Shown here: positions 1 to 7,610 of the stretch, piece by piece
Layout: the number at the start of each line of letters is the position of its first letter
Numbering within the stretch: position 1 is the stretch's first letter
Assembly (NCBI GenBank): GCA_910576335.1
Contig: CAJTIU010000011.1
Span: 104,731 to 168,730, forward strand
Reading direction: 5' to 3'
DNA: 64,000 nucleotides
Origin: Lachnospiraceae bacterium
GTDB lineage: Bacteria > Bacillota > Clostridia > Lachnospirales > Lachnospiraceae
Notes under the pieces: model-generated
Told to the model about the DNA's origin: nothing
Databases searched by the model: none
The model's input: the letters and a program-made list of their open reading frames with translations, nothing else
Position numbers and translations under genes: made by a program

Positions 1-1323
1 CCCGTCCTCTGTGGTAACAGTAATAATGGCGGTTCCGGCATCTTCTGCAGTTACAAGACCATCTTCATCTACAGAAGCCACAGCTTCATTACTGGATGTC
101 CATGTAACATTTTGATTGTCCGCGTTCTTTGGAATGACAGTCTCTTCAAGCTGCAGGGTTTCGCCTATATGCATCTGTGCTTCAGTCGGATCCAGGCTGA
201 CATCTGTGACTTTTGTCCCCGGGACAGTAATGGTGCATTCCGCTGTTTTTCCGTTTGCTGTACTGGCTGTAATGACTGCTTCTCCGGAGTGCAGGGCTTT
301 TACGGTTCCGTTTTCAACGGATGCGACACTGCCGTCGCTGGAAGACCAGATAATCGTTTGATTTTCCGCATAATATGGGACAATAACGGCAGAAAGCACA
401 ATGCTTTCTCCAACATTTAAGTCTGCTTCCTCCGTATCCAGTGTAATCTCTAATACCTCTACACCGGTCACCTTTCCCTTATCTACATTTTCAATCTGCT
501 CCCCGGGATCTTCCAGATTTCCCTCTACAATAATTGTGCCGGAATTTTCGATCGTGCCGGTTACAGTCAGTGTATGGTCCGCCGGGACGGTAAGAGTCCG
601 GCCTTCCTGGATTACAAGCAGCGTATCCTCCGGAATTTCCAGGTCGCCAGGAAGCGCTGCACTGCGGGGAAGAAGCATACCGCCGGATTCGGCCTCTCCT
701 CCTGTTATGCTTCCGGTCATCACGCCTTCCGGCTCCTGGAATACGATACTGTTTTCAGCCATCCCGAGATCATAATTCATGCCGGTACTCTCGACCCAGG
801 ATCCGGAAGTGGTCACAGCCTTGCCGGCAATGATCCCTTTTGTGCCTTTGCGTCCCATGGCCTTTACATAGCTATTTTCTATGTAAATGTCTCCGGTAGA
901 ATATATGGCAGCATTTCTTCCCGCAGATACGGTTATACCGGTTCCTGTAATGGTCAGGTCACCCTCTACAGAGATACCATGTGCTTTGCCGCCTGCGTTT
1001 ATAGAAAGACTGCCGGAACCTGTAATAATCAGATTTCCTTCTGTTTCAAGTGTATCATTAATGGGTGGTATCTGTCCATCTACGGTTAAGATAATGGCAT
1101 CATCGGTTGTCTCCATAGATGAAAAACCATAGTCTCCGGCATTTTCCGGCAAAACCACCGTTCCTCCTATGGTAAGAACCGGGGGGTTCTCCACGGCTTT
1201 GGCAGATATATTTGCCGGAAGCAGTGTTATTATCAGTAATACTGCTAAAAAGAAGGCGGTCAGACGCCTGGCCGCCTTTACTGGTTTCTTCGGAAAATCA
1301 TAATCCGATACATCTTTTCCCAT
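1..1323 (-). CDS. Secreted surface protein with BIG_2 Ig-like domains (C-terminus outside window)
   Basis: The minus-strand frame stays open for 441 codons from an ATG at 1323 to the window edge, so the C-terminus is missing. The start is preceded by AAAAGGAGGAGAG. A basic N-terminus (MGKDVSDYDFPKKPVKAARR) leads into a hydrophobic segment (LTAFFLAVLLIITLLPANISA), a signal peptide or anchor. The next ~240 residues are rich in short beta-type repeats with T-G-S/N turns (for example NLIITGSGSLSINAGGKAHG, DLTITGTGITVSAGRN), like solenoid surface domains. After them come at least two BIG_2 modules, recognised by 'IIWSSSDGSVASVENGTVKA' and 'VTWTSSNEAVASVDEDGLVT'. It is probably an exported adhesin or cell-wall protein; the ligand is unknown. 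A good promoter lies at 1373-1401. Confidence 0.8.
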   Translation of the reverse strand, partial: MGKDVSDYDFPKKPVKAARRLTAFFLAVLLIITLLPANISAKAVENPPVLTIGGTVVLPENAGDYGFSSMETTDDAIILTVDGQIPPINDTLETEGNLIITGSGSLSINAGGKAHGISVEGDLTITGTGITVSAGRNAAIYSTGDIYIENSYVKAMGRKGTKGIIAGKAVTTSGSWVESTGMNYDLGMAENSIVFQEPEGVMTGSITGGEAESGGMLLPRSAALPGDLEIPEDTLLVIQEGRTLTVPADHTLTVTGTIENSGTIIVEGNLEDPGEQIENVDKGKVTGVEVLEITLDTEEADLNVGESIVLSAVIVPYYAENQTIIWSSSDGSVASVENGTVKALHSGEAVITASTANGKTAECTITVPGTKVTDVSLDPTEAQMHIGETLQLEETVIPKNADNQNVTWTSSNEAVASVDEDGLVTAEDAGTAIITVTTEDG

Positions 1324-1372
1324 ATTTCTCTCCTCCTTTTGCTTTTTGCACATACTTTGTAGTGATAACTCA

Positions 1373-1401
1373 ATTCTACCCTAAAAAAATTTGGAAGTCA
1401 A
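1373..1401 (-). promoter_or_regulatory. Sigma-A-type promoter for the minus-strand surface protein
   Basis: On the minus strand there is TTGACT (1401-1396), a 17-bp spacer and TAGAAT (1378-1373), 50 bp upstream of the start codon at 1323. It is divergent from the promoter at 1498-1526. Confidence 0.7.
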
Positions 1402-1497
1402 TGTTGTTATGTTCGCTGGTCTGCGCATGGTTACTATGAACGGTCTCCCGGGCCGTGAATAGTACCCAGGGGACTATCGGATTTTTTGATTTTTAGT

Positions 1498-1526
1498 TTG
1501 ATTATATCTGAAGGCTGCGGTATACT
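1498..1526 (+). promoter_or_regulatory. Sigma-A-type promoter upstream of the AAA/PD-(D/E)XK pseudogene
   Basis: TTGATT (1498-1503), a 17-bp spacer and TATACT (1521-1526), 87 bp before the ATG at 1613. Apart from this and the divergent promoter, nothing else is recognisable in 1324-1612. Confidence 0.65.
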
Positions 1527-1612
1527 ACAATGGTAAGAGGTAAACAATTTTAAGCAGCAGAGCCGGATATCTGATTATAAATGCACTGATAAGATTAAGG
1601 AGGAGTGATGGC

Positions 1613-2307
1613 ATGGGACTGTATGTAAATCCAGGGAACCGTCAGTTCAAAGAGGTTGTGAACTCGCCGGTCTATGTAGACAAGAGTAGACTAATTGATT
1701 ATACAAACAGTGTTTTAAATACACAGAGGAAGAATATATGTGTCAGCCGGCCGCGCCGTTTTGGGAAATCCATGGCCGCAGATATGCTCTCTGCCTATTA
1801 CAGCAAAGGATGTGATTCCAGGGAACTGTTTGCGGATCTGGACGTATCGAAGCAGCATAAAACGGTATCAGACATGGACCGGGAAACCAGGCGGATGAAT
1901 GCGTACAAATCGAATTTAAACCAACATAATGTAATCCGGTTTGATGTGCAGAGATTTTTATTTGATGAATCTCATATACCCGTTTTTATCAAAAGGATTC
2001 AGGATGTGATTATCAGGGAGTTAGAGGCAGAGTTTGAAGAATACGTTGACTTGTGCACAGGATTCATATGGATTACCAGGAGTGTTAGAGCAGATTTACG
2101 CCCATACGGGAGAGGAAGGCACTGCTGATTGAGTTAAAATGGAACAAGTCTGCCGAAGGGGCTGTCAGGCAGATCAAGGATAAAAAATATATGGACTGGC
2201 TGAAAAGCTATACAGGGGAAATTCTTCTTGTGGCAATTAATTATGATAAGAAGAAGGATATTCATACGTGTATAATTGAAAAATACCTGGATTGCATAAA
2301 AAAATGA
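1613..2307 (+). pseudogene. AAA-ATPase-like / PD-(D/E)XK nuclease family protein, internally deleted
   Basis: The N-terminal part (ATG 1613, RBS AGGAGTG) has the family's 'VYVDKSRLIDY' and the P-loop region 'SRPRRFGKSMAADMLSAYY', as in AAA-ATPase-like/DUF1703 proteins. This frame stops at 2126-2128. The nuclease end of the same family resumes in another frame at about 2106-2307 ('LLIELKWNKSAEGAVRQIKD', 'GEILLVAINYDKKKDIHTC', ending CIKK-stop). Family members are normally ~500-580 residues; about 230 codons remain, so a large central segment is gone and the halves are out of frame. The family occurs in many copies in gut anaerobes, with a proposed but unproven role in mobile-element or defence functions. 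A non-functional relic is the best reading. Confidence 0.75.
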
Positions 2308-2360
2308 ATCGTTTTAGTGAGTTCGAGTGAATAGAGAGCAGGTGAAAAGTATACTTCAAA

Positions 2361-2401
2361 TGAGCGAATTGTGAGCGAATTAATGAGCGAATTAGTGAGC
2401 G
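2361..2401 (+). repeat. Short tandem GAGCGAATT repeats
   Basis: Four near-identical copies of TGAGCGAATT/TGAGCGG lie in ~40 bp of intergenic DNA upstream of the transglutaminase gene. A single 'TTGAGCGAATTG' recurs near 28783 before a similar GAAAAAATGAAA.GAAC context. Function unknown. Confidence 0.5.
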
Positions 2402-2476
2402 GAAAAATGAAAGAACCTGTACAGCAAATAACAAACAGGAAAAAGAGTTAAAACAAAAGCAGGAGGTTTTGAAAAC

Positions 2477-4984
2477 ATGAGAAGATACTGGAGATTATGG
2501 ATTATGGCATTACTTGCCGCCTTTCTTTTTTCCTTCCCGGCCTATGCAGGCGAGAAGGCCGCAGAACCGGAGATGATCTACCCCACGGGGCTGGAACCGC
2601 TGCCGGAGAACATCCCGGATCCCCGGGTGGAAGAGGATGCGGATGGCATACAGCCATACAACGGAACAGTACCATACAGTGGAACAGAGACGGAACTTTT
2701 TTTAGAGCTGGAAGGGAAGATGAAGAACGCTCTTCTGGAGGGAGAACCGGAGCTTAATGTAACAGATATGAATATAGATGCCGCGGATTATAAGATCTAC
2801 AGGCTTGTATACTTTTCGCCCTATCTCAGCAATGGGATTGACCTGGACTGCTACTATAACCGTCTGACGAATACCTATACCCGTGTTGAGATTGAAAATC
2901 CCATGTCCCTGGAGGAGACAAAAGCATACTGCCTGAGTATTGACAGTGATGTGAGCGAGATTATGCAGCAGGTTTCCGACGAAATGGACGATGAGACAAA
3001 AGCACTGAGAATTCATGACTATTTTGTATATGAGTACGAATATGATAATGATAACCTTCTGGCGGATACACTTCCAGAGGATTCCTTCCGCAGCGGAGGG
3101 ATTATCAGAAATAAAATCGGAGTCTGCCAGGCCTATGCTTATGCATATTCCTACATTATGAATAAGATGGGGCTGGAGTGCCATGTAACCGGAAGCGATC
3201 CCATGAACCATGCATGGAATATTCTTAAGCTGAACGGAAGCTATTACCATGTAGACTGTACATGGGATGATCCGGTGTATGACAGGCTGGGAAGAGTAGG
3301 ACATGAGTTTTTCCTGCTGAGTGATTACGAGATACTTTACGGCAGAGCCCAGGGACATTATGGATGGGATCTTTTGATTGATTGTGATGACAACAGGTAT
3401 GATGATTACTACTGGACGGATATTATTTCGCAGATTATCCTGGACGGAAGCAGTATGTACTATATAAAAAATGAACGGGATACAGACGGAAGGATTGACC
3501 ATGGATTTATCTTCTGTCAGGAAGCCTATGGAGACCCTAAAAAGCTAAAGGATCTGGGAGAATGGACGGACTGGGATGATCCAGACCAATACTACTGGCC
3601 AGGCGCCTATTCCGGATTATTCCTCCAGGACGGGGAGCTGTATTATAATACCGCCACGGAGCTGCGGAAGATGTCCGTGGACGGCAGCAGCGATGTAAGG
3701 ATCTATGAAGATGTACCAGATACAGAGGAAGGATATCTGTACGGCAGCAGGAAGCACGGAGACCAGCTTGAATATATGCTCTGCACGTCACCGCAATTCG
3801 AGGAAAAAGCTGCAAGGTTTCATGTGCCGGTTCCCTTTTCCATTGCCCCGTCACAGATTATTCTTGGTACAGACAGTATGAAGCTTGGAGTTGGAAAATC
3901 CAAAACCATAAGCTATAAGCTTGTCCCCGCGGGGGCATCTTCCCAGATTCAATGGACTTCAGACAATACGAATGTGGCAGGGGTAGATGCAAATGGAGCA
4001 GTAACCGGAAGAGCGGAAGGAACAGCGAAGATAACCGCTTTGACCGGAAACGGGAAAACAGCCGTATGTACGGTGAATGTATCAAGAGAAAAATATAAGG
4101 TTACCTTTGATGCCAATGGAGGTACTGTATTAGCAGAGACAAGGGAGATTGAACTGGGAAATACATACGGAACCATGCCGGTGCCCGTCCGGGCAGGTTA
4201 TCAGTTCGCTGGCTGGTTCACACACTCTGTGAACGGTTCGGAAAAAACAGAGGGTGACCAGGTGCGGGAAAAGGATCATACCCTGTATGCGCACTGGAAG
4301 GCAAATACTTATCTGGTCCGGTATGATAAAAACGGGGGTTCTGGCGGAAGTATGGCAGATACTGTCTGTAAATACGGCGGTTCCGTTATCCTGCGTCCGA
4401 ATGCCTATACGAAGCCAGGCTATCATTTCGCAGGATGGGCGGAGACTCCCGGCGGTTCTGCTGCCTATCAGGATCAGGCTATTGTGAGGAATCTGACAAC
4501 TGTTGATGGCGGAATTAAGACACTCTATGCCAAGTGGACTCCTGCAAGGTATAAGATCACCTATAAGCTGGGAGGAGGGAAAAATAATAAGAAAAATCCT
4601 TCAGGCTACTACATTACCTCATCAAAAATTTCCTTAAAGAATCCCACCAGGAAGGGATGCATCTTTAAGGGTTGGTACAGTGACAGCAAATATAAAAAGA
4701 AAGTATCCGCGATCCAGGCCGGCAGTACGGGAAATAAGACTCTGTATGCAAAGTGGTCAGTTAAGAAGTATAAGATTACCTATAAGCTGAAAGGCGGAAA
4801 GAATCATAAAAAGAATCCAAAGACTTATCAGGTGACAACGAAAACAATCAGCCTGAAAAAACCTGTCAGGAAGGGCTATACCTTTAAGGGATGGTACAGT
4901 GACAGCAAGTATAAAAAGAAGGTAACAAAAATCAAGAAAGGAAGTACAGGGAATAAAGTATTATATGCAAGATGGAGCCGTTAA
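2477..4984 (+). CDS. Secreted transglutaminase-like protein with BIG_2 and InlB_B repeats
   Basis: 835 residues from ATG 2477 (RBS GCAGGAGG). Residues 1-24 form a signal peptide ending FPAYA-GEK. Residues ~170-270 carry a transglutaminase-like fold with the expected triad: Cys217 (GVCQAY), His245 (NHAWNIL) and Asp260 (HVDCTWDD). Residues ~450-535 contain a BIG_2 domain ('IQWTSDNTNVAGVDANGAVT'). The C-terminal ~300 residues hold four InlB_B/Flg_new repeats ending 'LYAHWK', 'LYAKWT', 'LYAKWS' and 'LYARWS'; the last two are very lysine-rich and nearly duplicate. There is no LPXTG motif, so wall binding may depend on the basic repeats. Such proteins are thought to cleave or crosslink peptides at the cell surface; the substrate is unknown. 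It appears monocistronic. Confidence 0.85.
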   Translation: MRRYWRLWIMALLAAFLFSFPAYAGEKAAEPEMIYPTGLEPLPENIPDPRVEEDADGIQPYNGTVPYSGTETELFLELEGKMKNALLEGEPELNVTDMNIDAADYKIYRLVYFSPYLSNGIDLDCYYNRLTNTYTRVEIENPMSLEETKAYCLSIDSDVSEIMQQVSDEMDDETKALRIHDYFVYEYEYDNDNLLADTLPEDSFRSGGIIRNKIGVCQAYAYAYSYIMNKMGLECHVTGSDPMNHAWNILKLNGSYYHVDCTWDDPVYDRLGRVGHEFFLLSDYEILYGRAQGHYGWDLLIDCDDNRYDDYYWTDIISQIILDGSSMYYIKNERDTDGRIDHGFIFCQEAYGDPKKLKDLGEWTDWDDPDQYYWPGAYSGLFLQDGELYYNTATELRKMSVDGSSDVRIYEDVPDTEEGYLYGSRKHGDQLEYMLCTSPQFEEKAARFHVPVPFSIAPSQIILGTDSMKLGVGKSKTISYKLVPAGASSQIQWTSDNTNVAGVDANGAVTGRAEGTAKITALTGNGKTAVCTVNVSREKYKVTFDANGGTVLAETREIELGNTYGTMPVPVRAGYQFAGWFTHSVNGSEKTEGDQVREKDHTLYAHWKANTYLVRYDKNGGSGGSMADTVCKYGGSVILRPNAYTKPGYHFAGWAETPGGSAAYQDQAIVRNLTTVDGGIKTLYAKWTPARYKITYKLGGGKNNKKNPSGYYITSSKISLKNPTRKGCIFKGWYSDSKYKKKVSAIQAGSTGNKTLYAKWSVKKYKITYKLKGGKNHKKNPKTYQVTTKTISLKKPVRKGYTFKGWYSDSKYKKKVTKIKKGSTGNKVLYARWSR

Positions 4985-4994
4985 TAAAAATTCC

Positions 4995-5023
4995 TTGATT
5001 TTCCACGGAATCAGTGCTATAAT
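4995..5023 (+). promoter_or_regulatory. Sigma-A-type promoter of the rimP-nusA-infB operon
   Basis: TTGATT (4995-5000), exactly 17 bp, then TATAAT (5018-5023), about 135 bp before rimP. The transcript would start with a long structured leader. Confidence 0.75.
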
Positions 5024-5044
5024 CCTCTATAGTTACATAATGAC

Positions 5045-5090
5045 CCGGCGGAAGAGTGAACAGAAAAAGTTCACTCTTCTTTATTGCCGG
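5045..5090 (+). promoter_or_regulatory. Leader hairpin upstream of rimP, possible attenuator
   Basis: GAAGAGTGAAC (5051-5061) pairs perfectly with GTTCACTCTTC (5069-5079) around a 7-nt A-rich loop. Flanking CCGGC (5045-5049) and GCCGG (5086-5090) can extend it. It sits between the operon promoter and rimP and is followed by a short T-rich stretch, so it could act as an attenuator or a protein-binding leader. nusA is autoregulated in other bacteria; a link to this hairpin is inference. Confidence 0.55.
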
Positions 5091-5158
5091 ACACACGACA
5101 AAAAACGTCAGATGAATGTTTTTAGTTGAGTGAAAACGTCAGGAAAGGAAGTTTTGCA

Positions 5159-5626
5159 TTGTCAAAAAGAGAAATTTACGAACAGAAGACGGAAGAGATC
5201 CTGCTCCCCATGATGGAGGAATACGGATTTGAGCTTGTGGATGTGGAGTATGTGAAGGAAGGCGGCACCTGGTATCTGCGTGCATATATCGACAAGCCGG
5301 GAGGCATTACCATTGATGACTGCGAGGCAGTAAGCAGGAGACTGTCAGATATTCTGGATGAACAGGATTATATTGACGATTCTTATATCATGGAAGTGAG
5401 TTCTCCGGGTCTTGGCAGGCCCCTTAGGAAAGAGAAGGATTTTAAGAGGAGCCTTGGCAGTGAGGTAGAGGTAAGAACCTACCGCATGATTGATAAGAGT
5501 AAGGAATTTACAGGAATACTGAAGGATTATGATGATACCACAGTGACCATAGAGCTTTCGGATGAAACTCTTAAGGTATTTCAAAAAGGCGATATAGCGC
5601 TCATCCGCCTTGCGTTCGATTTTTAA
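5159..5626 (+). CDS. rimP: Ribosome maturation factor RimP
   Basis: 155 residues starting MSKREIYEQKTEEILLP. The TTG at 5159 is preferred because AGGAAAGGAAG ends 7 nt upstream; an in-frame TTG at 5126 would add 11 residues without a good RBS. RimP assists 30S maturation, in particular assembly around ribosomal protein S12. Recognisable are the N-terminal alpha/beta domain ('GFELVDVEYVKEGGTWYLRA', 'DKPGGITIDDCEAVSR'), 'VSSPGLGRPL', and the C-terminal SH3-like barrel. It is the first gene of the nusA-infB operon and lies 18 bp before nusA, the standard order in Firmicutes. Confidence 0.93.
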   Translation: MSKREIYEQKTEEILLPMMEEYGFELVDVEYVKEGGTWYLRAYIDKPGGITIDDCEAVSRRLSDILDEQDYIDDSYIMEVSSPGLGRPLRKEKDFKRSLGSEVEVRTYRMIDKSKEFTGILKDYDDTTVTIELSDETLKVFQKGDIALIRLAFDF

Positions 5627-5644
5627 GATAGGAGGAAATGGATA

Positions 5645-6982
5645 ATGAACACAGAATTATTAGAAGCGTTAACGATATTGGAGAAGGAGAAGGATATCAG
5701 CAAGGAGACACTGTTGGATGCGATTGAGAACTCGCTGCTGAATGCCTGTAAGAACCATTTTGGAAAGGCAGATAATGTGCGGGTAATCATGGACAGACAG
5801 ACATGCGATTACCGGCTGTATGCAGAGAAGACAGTTGTGGAGGATGTGCTGGATCCCATTGAGGAGATCAGTCTGGAGGAAGCCAAAAGCATGGATGGGA
5901 AATACGACCTGGGCGATATTGTCCAGATTCCCATTGAGTCCAAGTCCTTTGGCCGTATCGCCACGCAGAATGCAAAGAACCTGATTCTGCAGAAGATCCG
6001 GGAAGAGGAAAGGAAGGTTGTATTTGACCAGTATTTCGAAAAGGAGAAGGACATTGTTACCGGAATTGTACAGCGCTATGTGGGAAGAAATGTGAGCATT
6101 AATCTTGGAAAAGCGGATGCCATGCTGACGGAGAATGAGCAGGTCAGGGGCGAGGTCTTTAAGCCTACAGAGCGTATTAAATTGTATATTGTAGAAGTAA
6201 AGAATACGACGAAGGGACCGAAGATTCTTGTGTCCCGTACTCATCCGGAGCTTGTGAAGCGTCTGTTTGAGTCAGAGGTAACCGAGGTCAGAGACGGTGT
6301 GGTTGAGATTAAAAGCATCGCAAGAGAGGCGGGAAGCAGAACGAAGATCGCAGTATGGTCCAATGACCCGGATGTGGATCCCGTAGGTGCATGTGTGGGT
6401 ATGAACGGCGCGAGAGTGAATGCCATCGTAAGCGAGCTAAGAGGAGAGAAGATTGATATTATTAACTGGAGCGACAACCCGGCGATCCTGATTGAGAATG
6501 CCCTGAGTCCGGCAAAGGTTATTTCTGTTATGGCGGATCCAGATGAGAAGGTGGCGAGCGTCATCGTACCGGATTACCAGCTTTCTCTTGCAATCGGTAA
6601 GGAAGGTCAGAATGCAAGGCTTGCGGCAAGGCTTACCGGGTATAAAATTGATATTAAGAGCGAGACACAGGCTATTGAGTCAGGTGAGCTTCCGGAAAAC
6701 TATATGGAGCTTAGCGAGGGCGTGTACGAGCAGGAGATGTATGAGGAAGGCTACGAAGAGGGCTACAGCGAGGAGGATTATGGCGAATCGGGCTATGGTG
6801 AAGCAGACTATGGCGAAGAGAGCAATGGTGAAGCAGACTATGGCGAAGAGAGCAATGGTGAAGCAGACTATGGAGAAGAAGGCAATGGCGAAGCGGACTA
6901 TGGCGGAGAGAGCGAGGCGTATGCCGGTGAAACAGAGGAACTTAAGTTTGATGAGATTGAGTTTGTGGAAGTGGAGGAGTAG
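5645..6982 (+). CDS. nusA: Transcription termination/antitermination factor NusA
   Basis: 445 residues from ATG 5645 (RBS AGGAGGAAATGG). The order is an N-terminal RNA polymerase-binding domain, an S1 domain (~135-200, 'GIVQRYVGRNVSINLGKADA') and two KH domains ('DPVGACVGMNGARVNAIVSE', 'LSLAIGKEGQNARLAARLTG'). The first ~350 residues match a normal Firmicutes NusA. A ~95-residue acidic tail follows (6723-6979), made of repeats of 'GEADYGEESN' encoded by near-identical 30-bp DNA units. NusA modulates pausing, termination and antitermination. The tail resembles no known domain and its repeats may vary in number between strains. Confidence 0.95.
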   Translation: MNTELLEALTILEKEKDISKETLLDAIENSLLNACKNHFGKADNVRVIMDRQTCDYRLYAEKTVVEDVLDPIEEISLEEAKSMDGKYDLGDIVQIPIESKSFGRIATQNAKNLILQKIREEERKVVFDQYFEKEKDIVTGIVQRYVGRNVSINLGKADAMLTENEQVRGEVFKPTERIKLYIVEVKNTTKGPKILVSRTHPELVKRLFESEVTEVRDGVVEIKSIAREAGSRTKIAVWSNDPDVDPVGACVGMNGARVNAIVSELRGEKIDIINWSDNPAILIENALSPAKVISVMADPDEKVASVIVPDYQLSLAIGKEGQNARLAARLTGYKIDIKSETQAIESGELPENYMELSEGVYEQEMYEEGYEEGYSEEDYGESGYGEADYGEESNGEADYGEESNGEADYGEEGNGEADYGGESEAYAGETEELKFDEIEFVEVEE

Positions 6983-6990
6983 ATGATTCG

Positions 6991-7260
6991 TTGAGCGGGA
7001 AAAGAAAGATGCCTGTGCGCCAGTGTGTGGGCTGTCAGGAGATGAAGAATAAAAAAGAGATGATACGCATCATCCGTACAAATGAACAAGAATTCCTTCT
7101 TGATACTACGGGAAAGAAGAATGGCCGCGGCGCCTACCTCTGTCCGGATCCGGAATGCTTTGAAAAGGCAGTTAAAAACAAAGGCCTGGAGCGTTCATTC
7201 AGGCAGGCAATTCCGAAGGAAGTATATGAGATGCTGAAAAAGGAGATGGAGAAGCTTTGA
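6991..7260 (+). CDS. rnpM: YlxR-family RNase P modulator
   Basis: Small basic protein of about 89 residues with the YlxR signatures 'MPVRQCVGCQEMKNKKEMIR' and 'GRGAYLCPDPECFEKAVKNK'. The family binds RNA; the B. subtilis member was recently described as modulating RNase P. The start is uncertain: TTG 6991 lies 12 nt after GGAGGAG, while ATG 7009 gives the canonical MPVRQCVGC start without a clear own RBS. It lies between nusA and ylxQ as usual. Confidence 0.9.
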   Translation: MSGKRKMPVRQCVGCQEMKNKKEMIRIIRTNEQEFLLDTTGKKNGRGAYLCPDPECFEKAVKNKGLERSFRQAIPKEVYEMLKKEMEKL

Positions 7261-7583
7261 AACAGGATAAGGTGGCAGGTCTGATCGGTCTGGCTACGAA
7301 GGCAGGCAAGACTGCAGATGGAGAATTCTGTACAGAAAGAGAAGTAAAGTCAGGAAAGGCTGCACTCGTGATTGTTGCAGGAGATGCGTCGGATAATACA
7401 AAGAAAAAATTTCAGAACATGTGTGACTTTTATAAAGTGCCAATCTATTTTTATAAGGATAAAGATACCTTGGGGCATGCAATGGGAAAAGAATTCCGTG
7501 CATCGCTGGCCATACTTGACCAGGGGTTTGCAGGGAGCATTAAGAAGTATATGGAAGATGCCAGACAGTCTGGCAGAGAGTAA
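7257..7583 (+). CDS. ylxQ: YlxQ, L7Ae/L30e-family RNA-binding protein
   Basis: 108 residues. TTG at 7257 overlaps the rnpM stop by 4 bp and follows AAGGAGATGGAG, suggesting translational coupling. 'KVAGLIGLATKAGKTADGE' and 'LVIVAGDASDNTKKKFQN' are typical of the L7Ae/YlxQ fold, which recognises kink-turn RNA. The physiological target of the bacterial protein at the infB locus is not established. Confidence 0.9.
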   Translation: MKQDKVAGLIGLATKAGKTADGEFCTEREVKSGKAALVIVAGDASDNTKKKFQNMCDFYKVPIYFYKDKDTLGHAMGKEFRASLAILDQGFAGSIKKYMEDARQSGRE

Positions 7584-7610
7584 TACAATTGCATAGAGGA
7601 GGTAGTGTAT

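Noticed and set aside
112..1132. Overlapping plus-strand frames at the start of the window
   Set aside because: The minus-strand frame is open throughout, starts with RBS and signal peptide, and shows BIG_2 motifs; the plus frames are its complements.
2702..3502. 266-codon antisense frame in the transglutaminase gene
   Set aside because: No RBS, no recognisable domain, and the plus strand has a clear catalytic triad.
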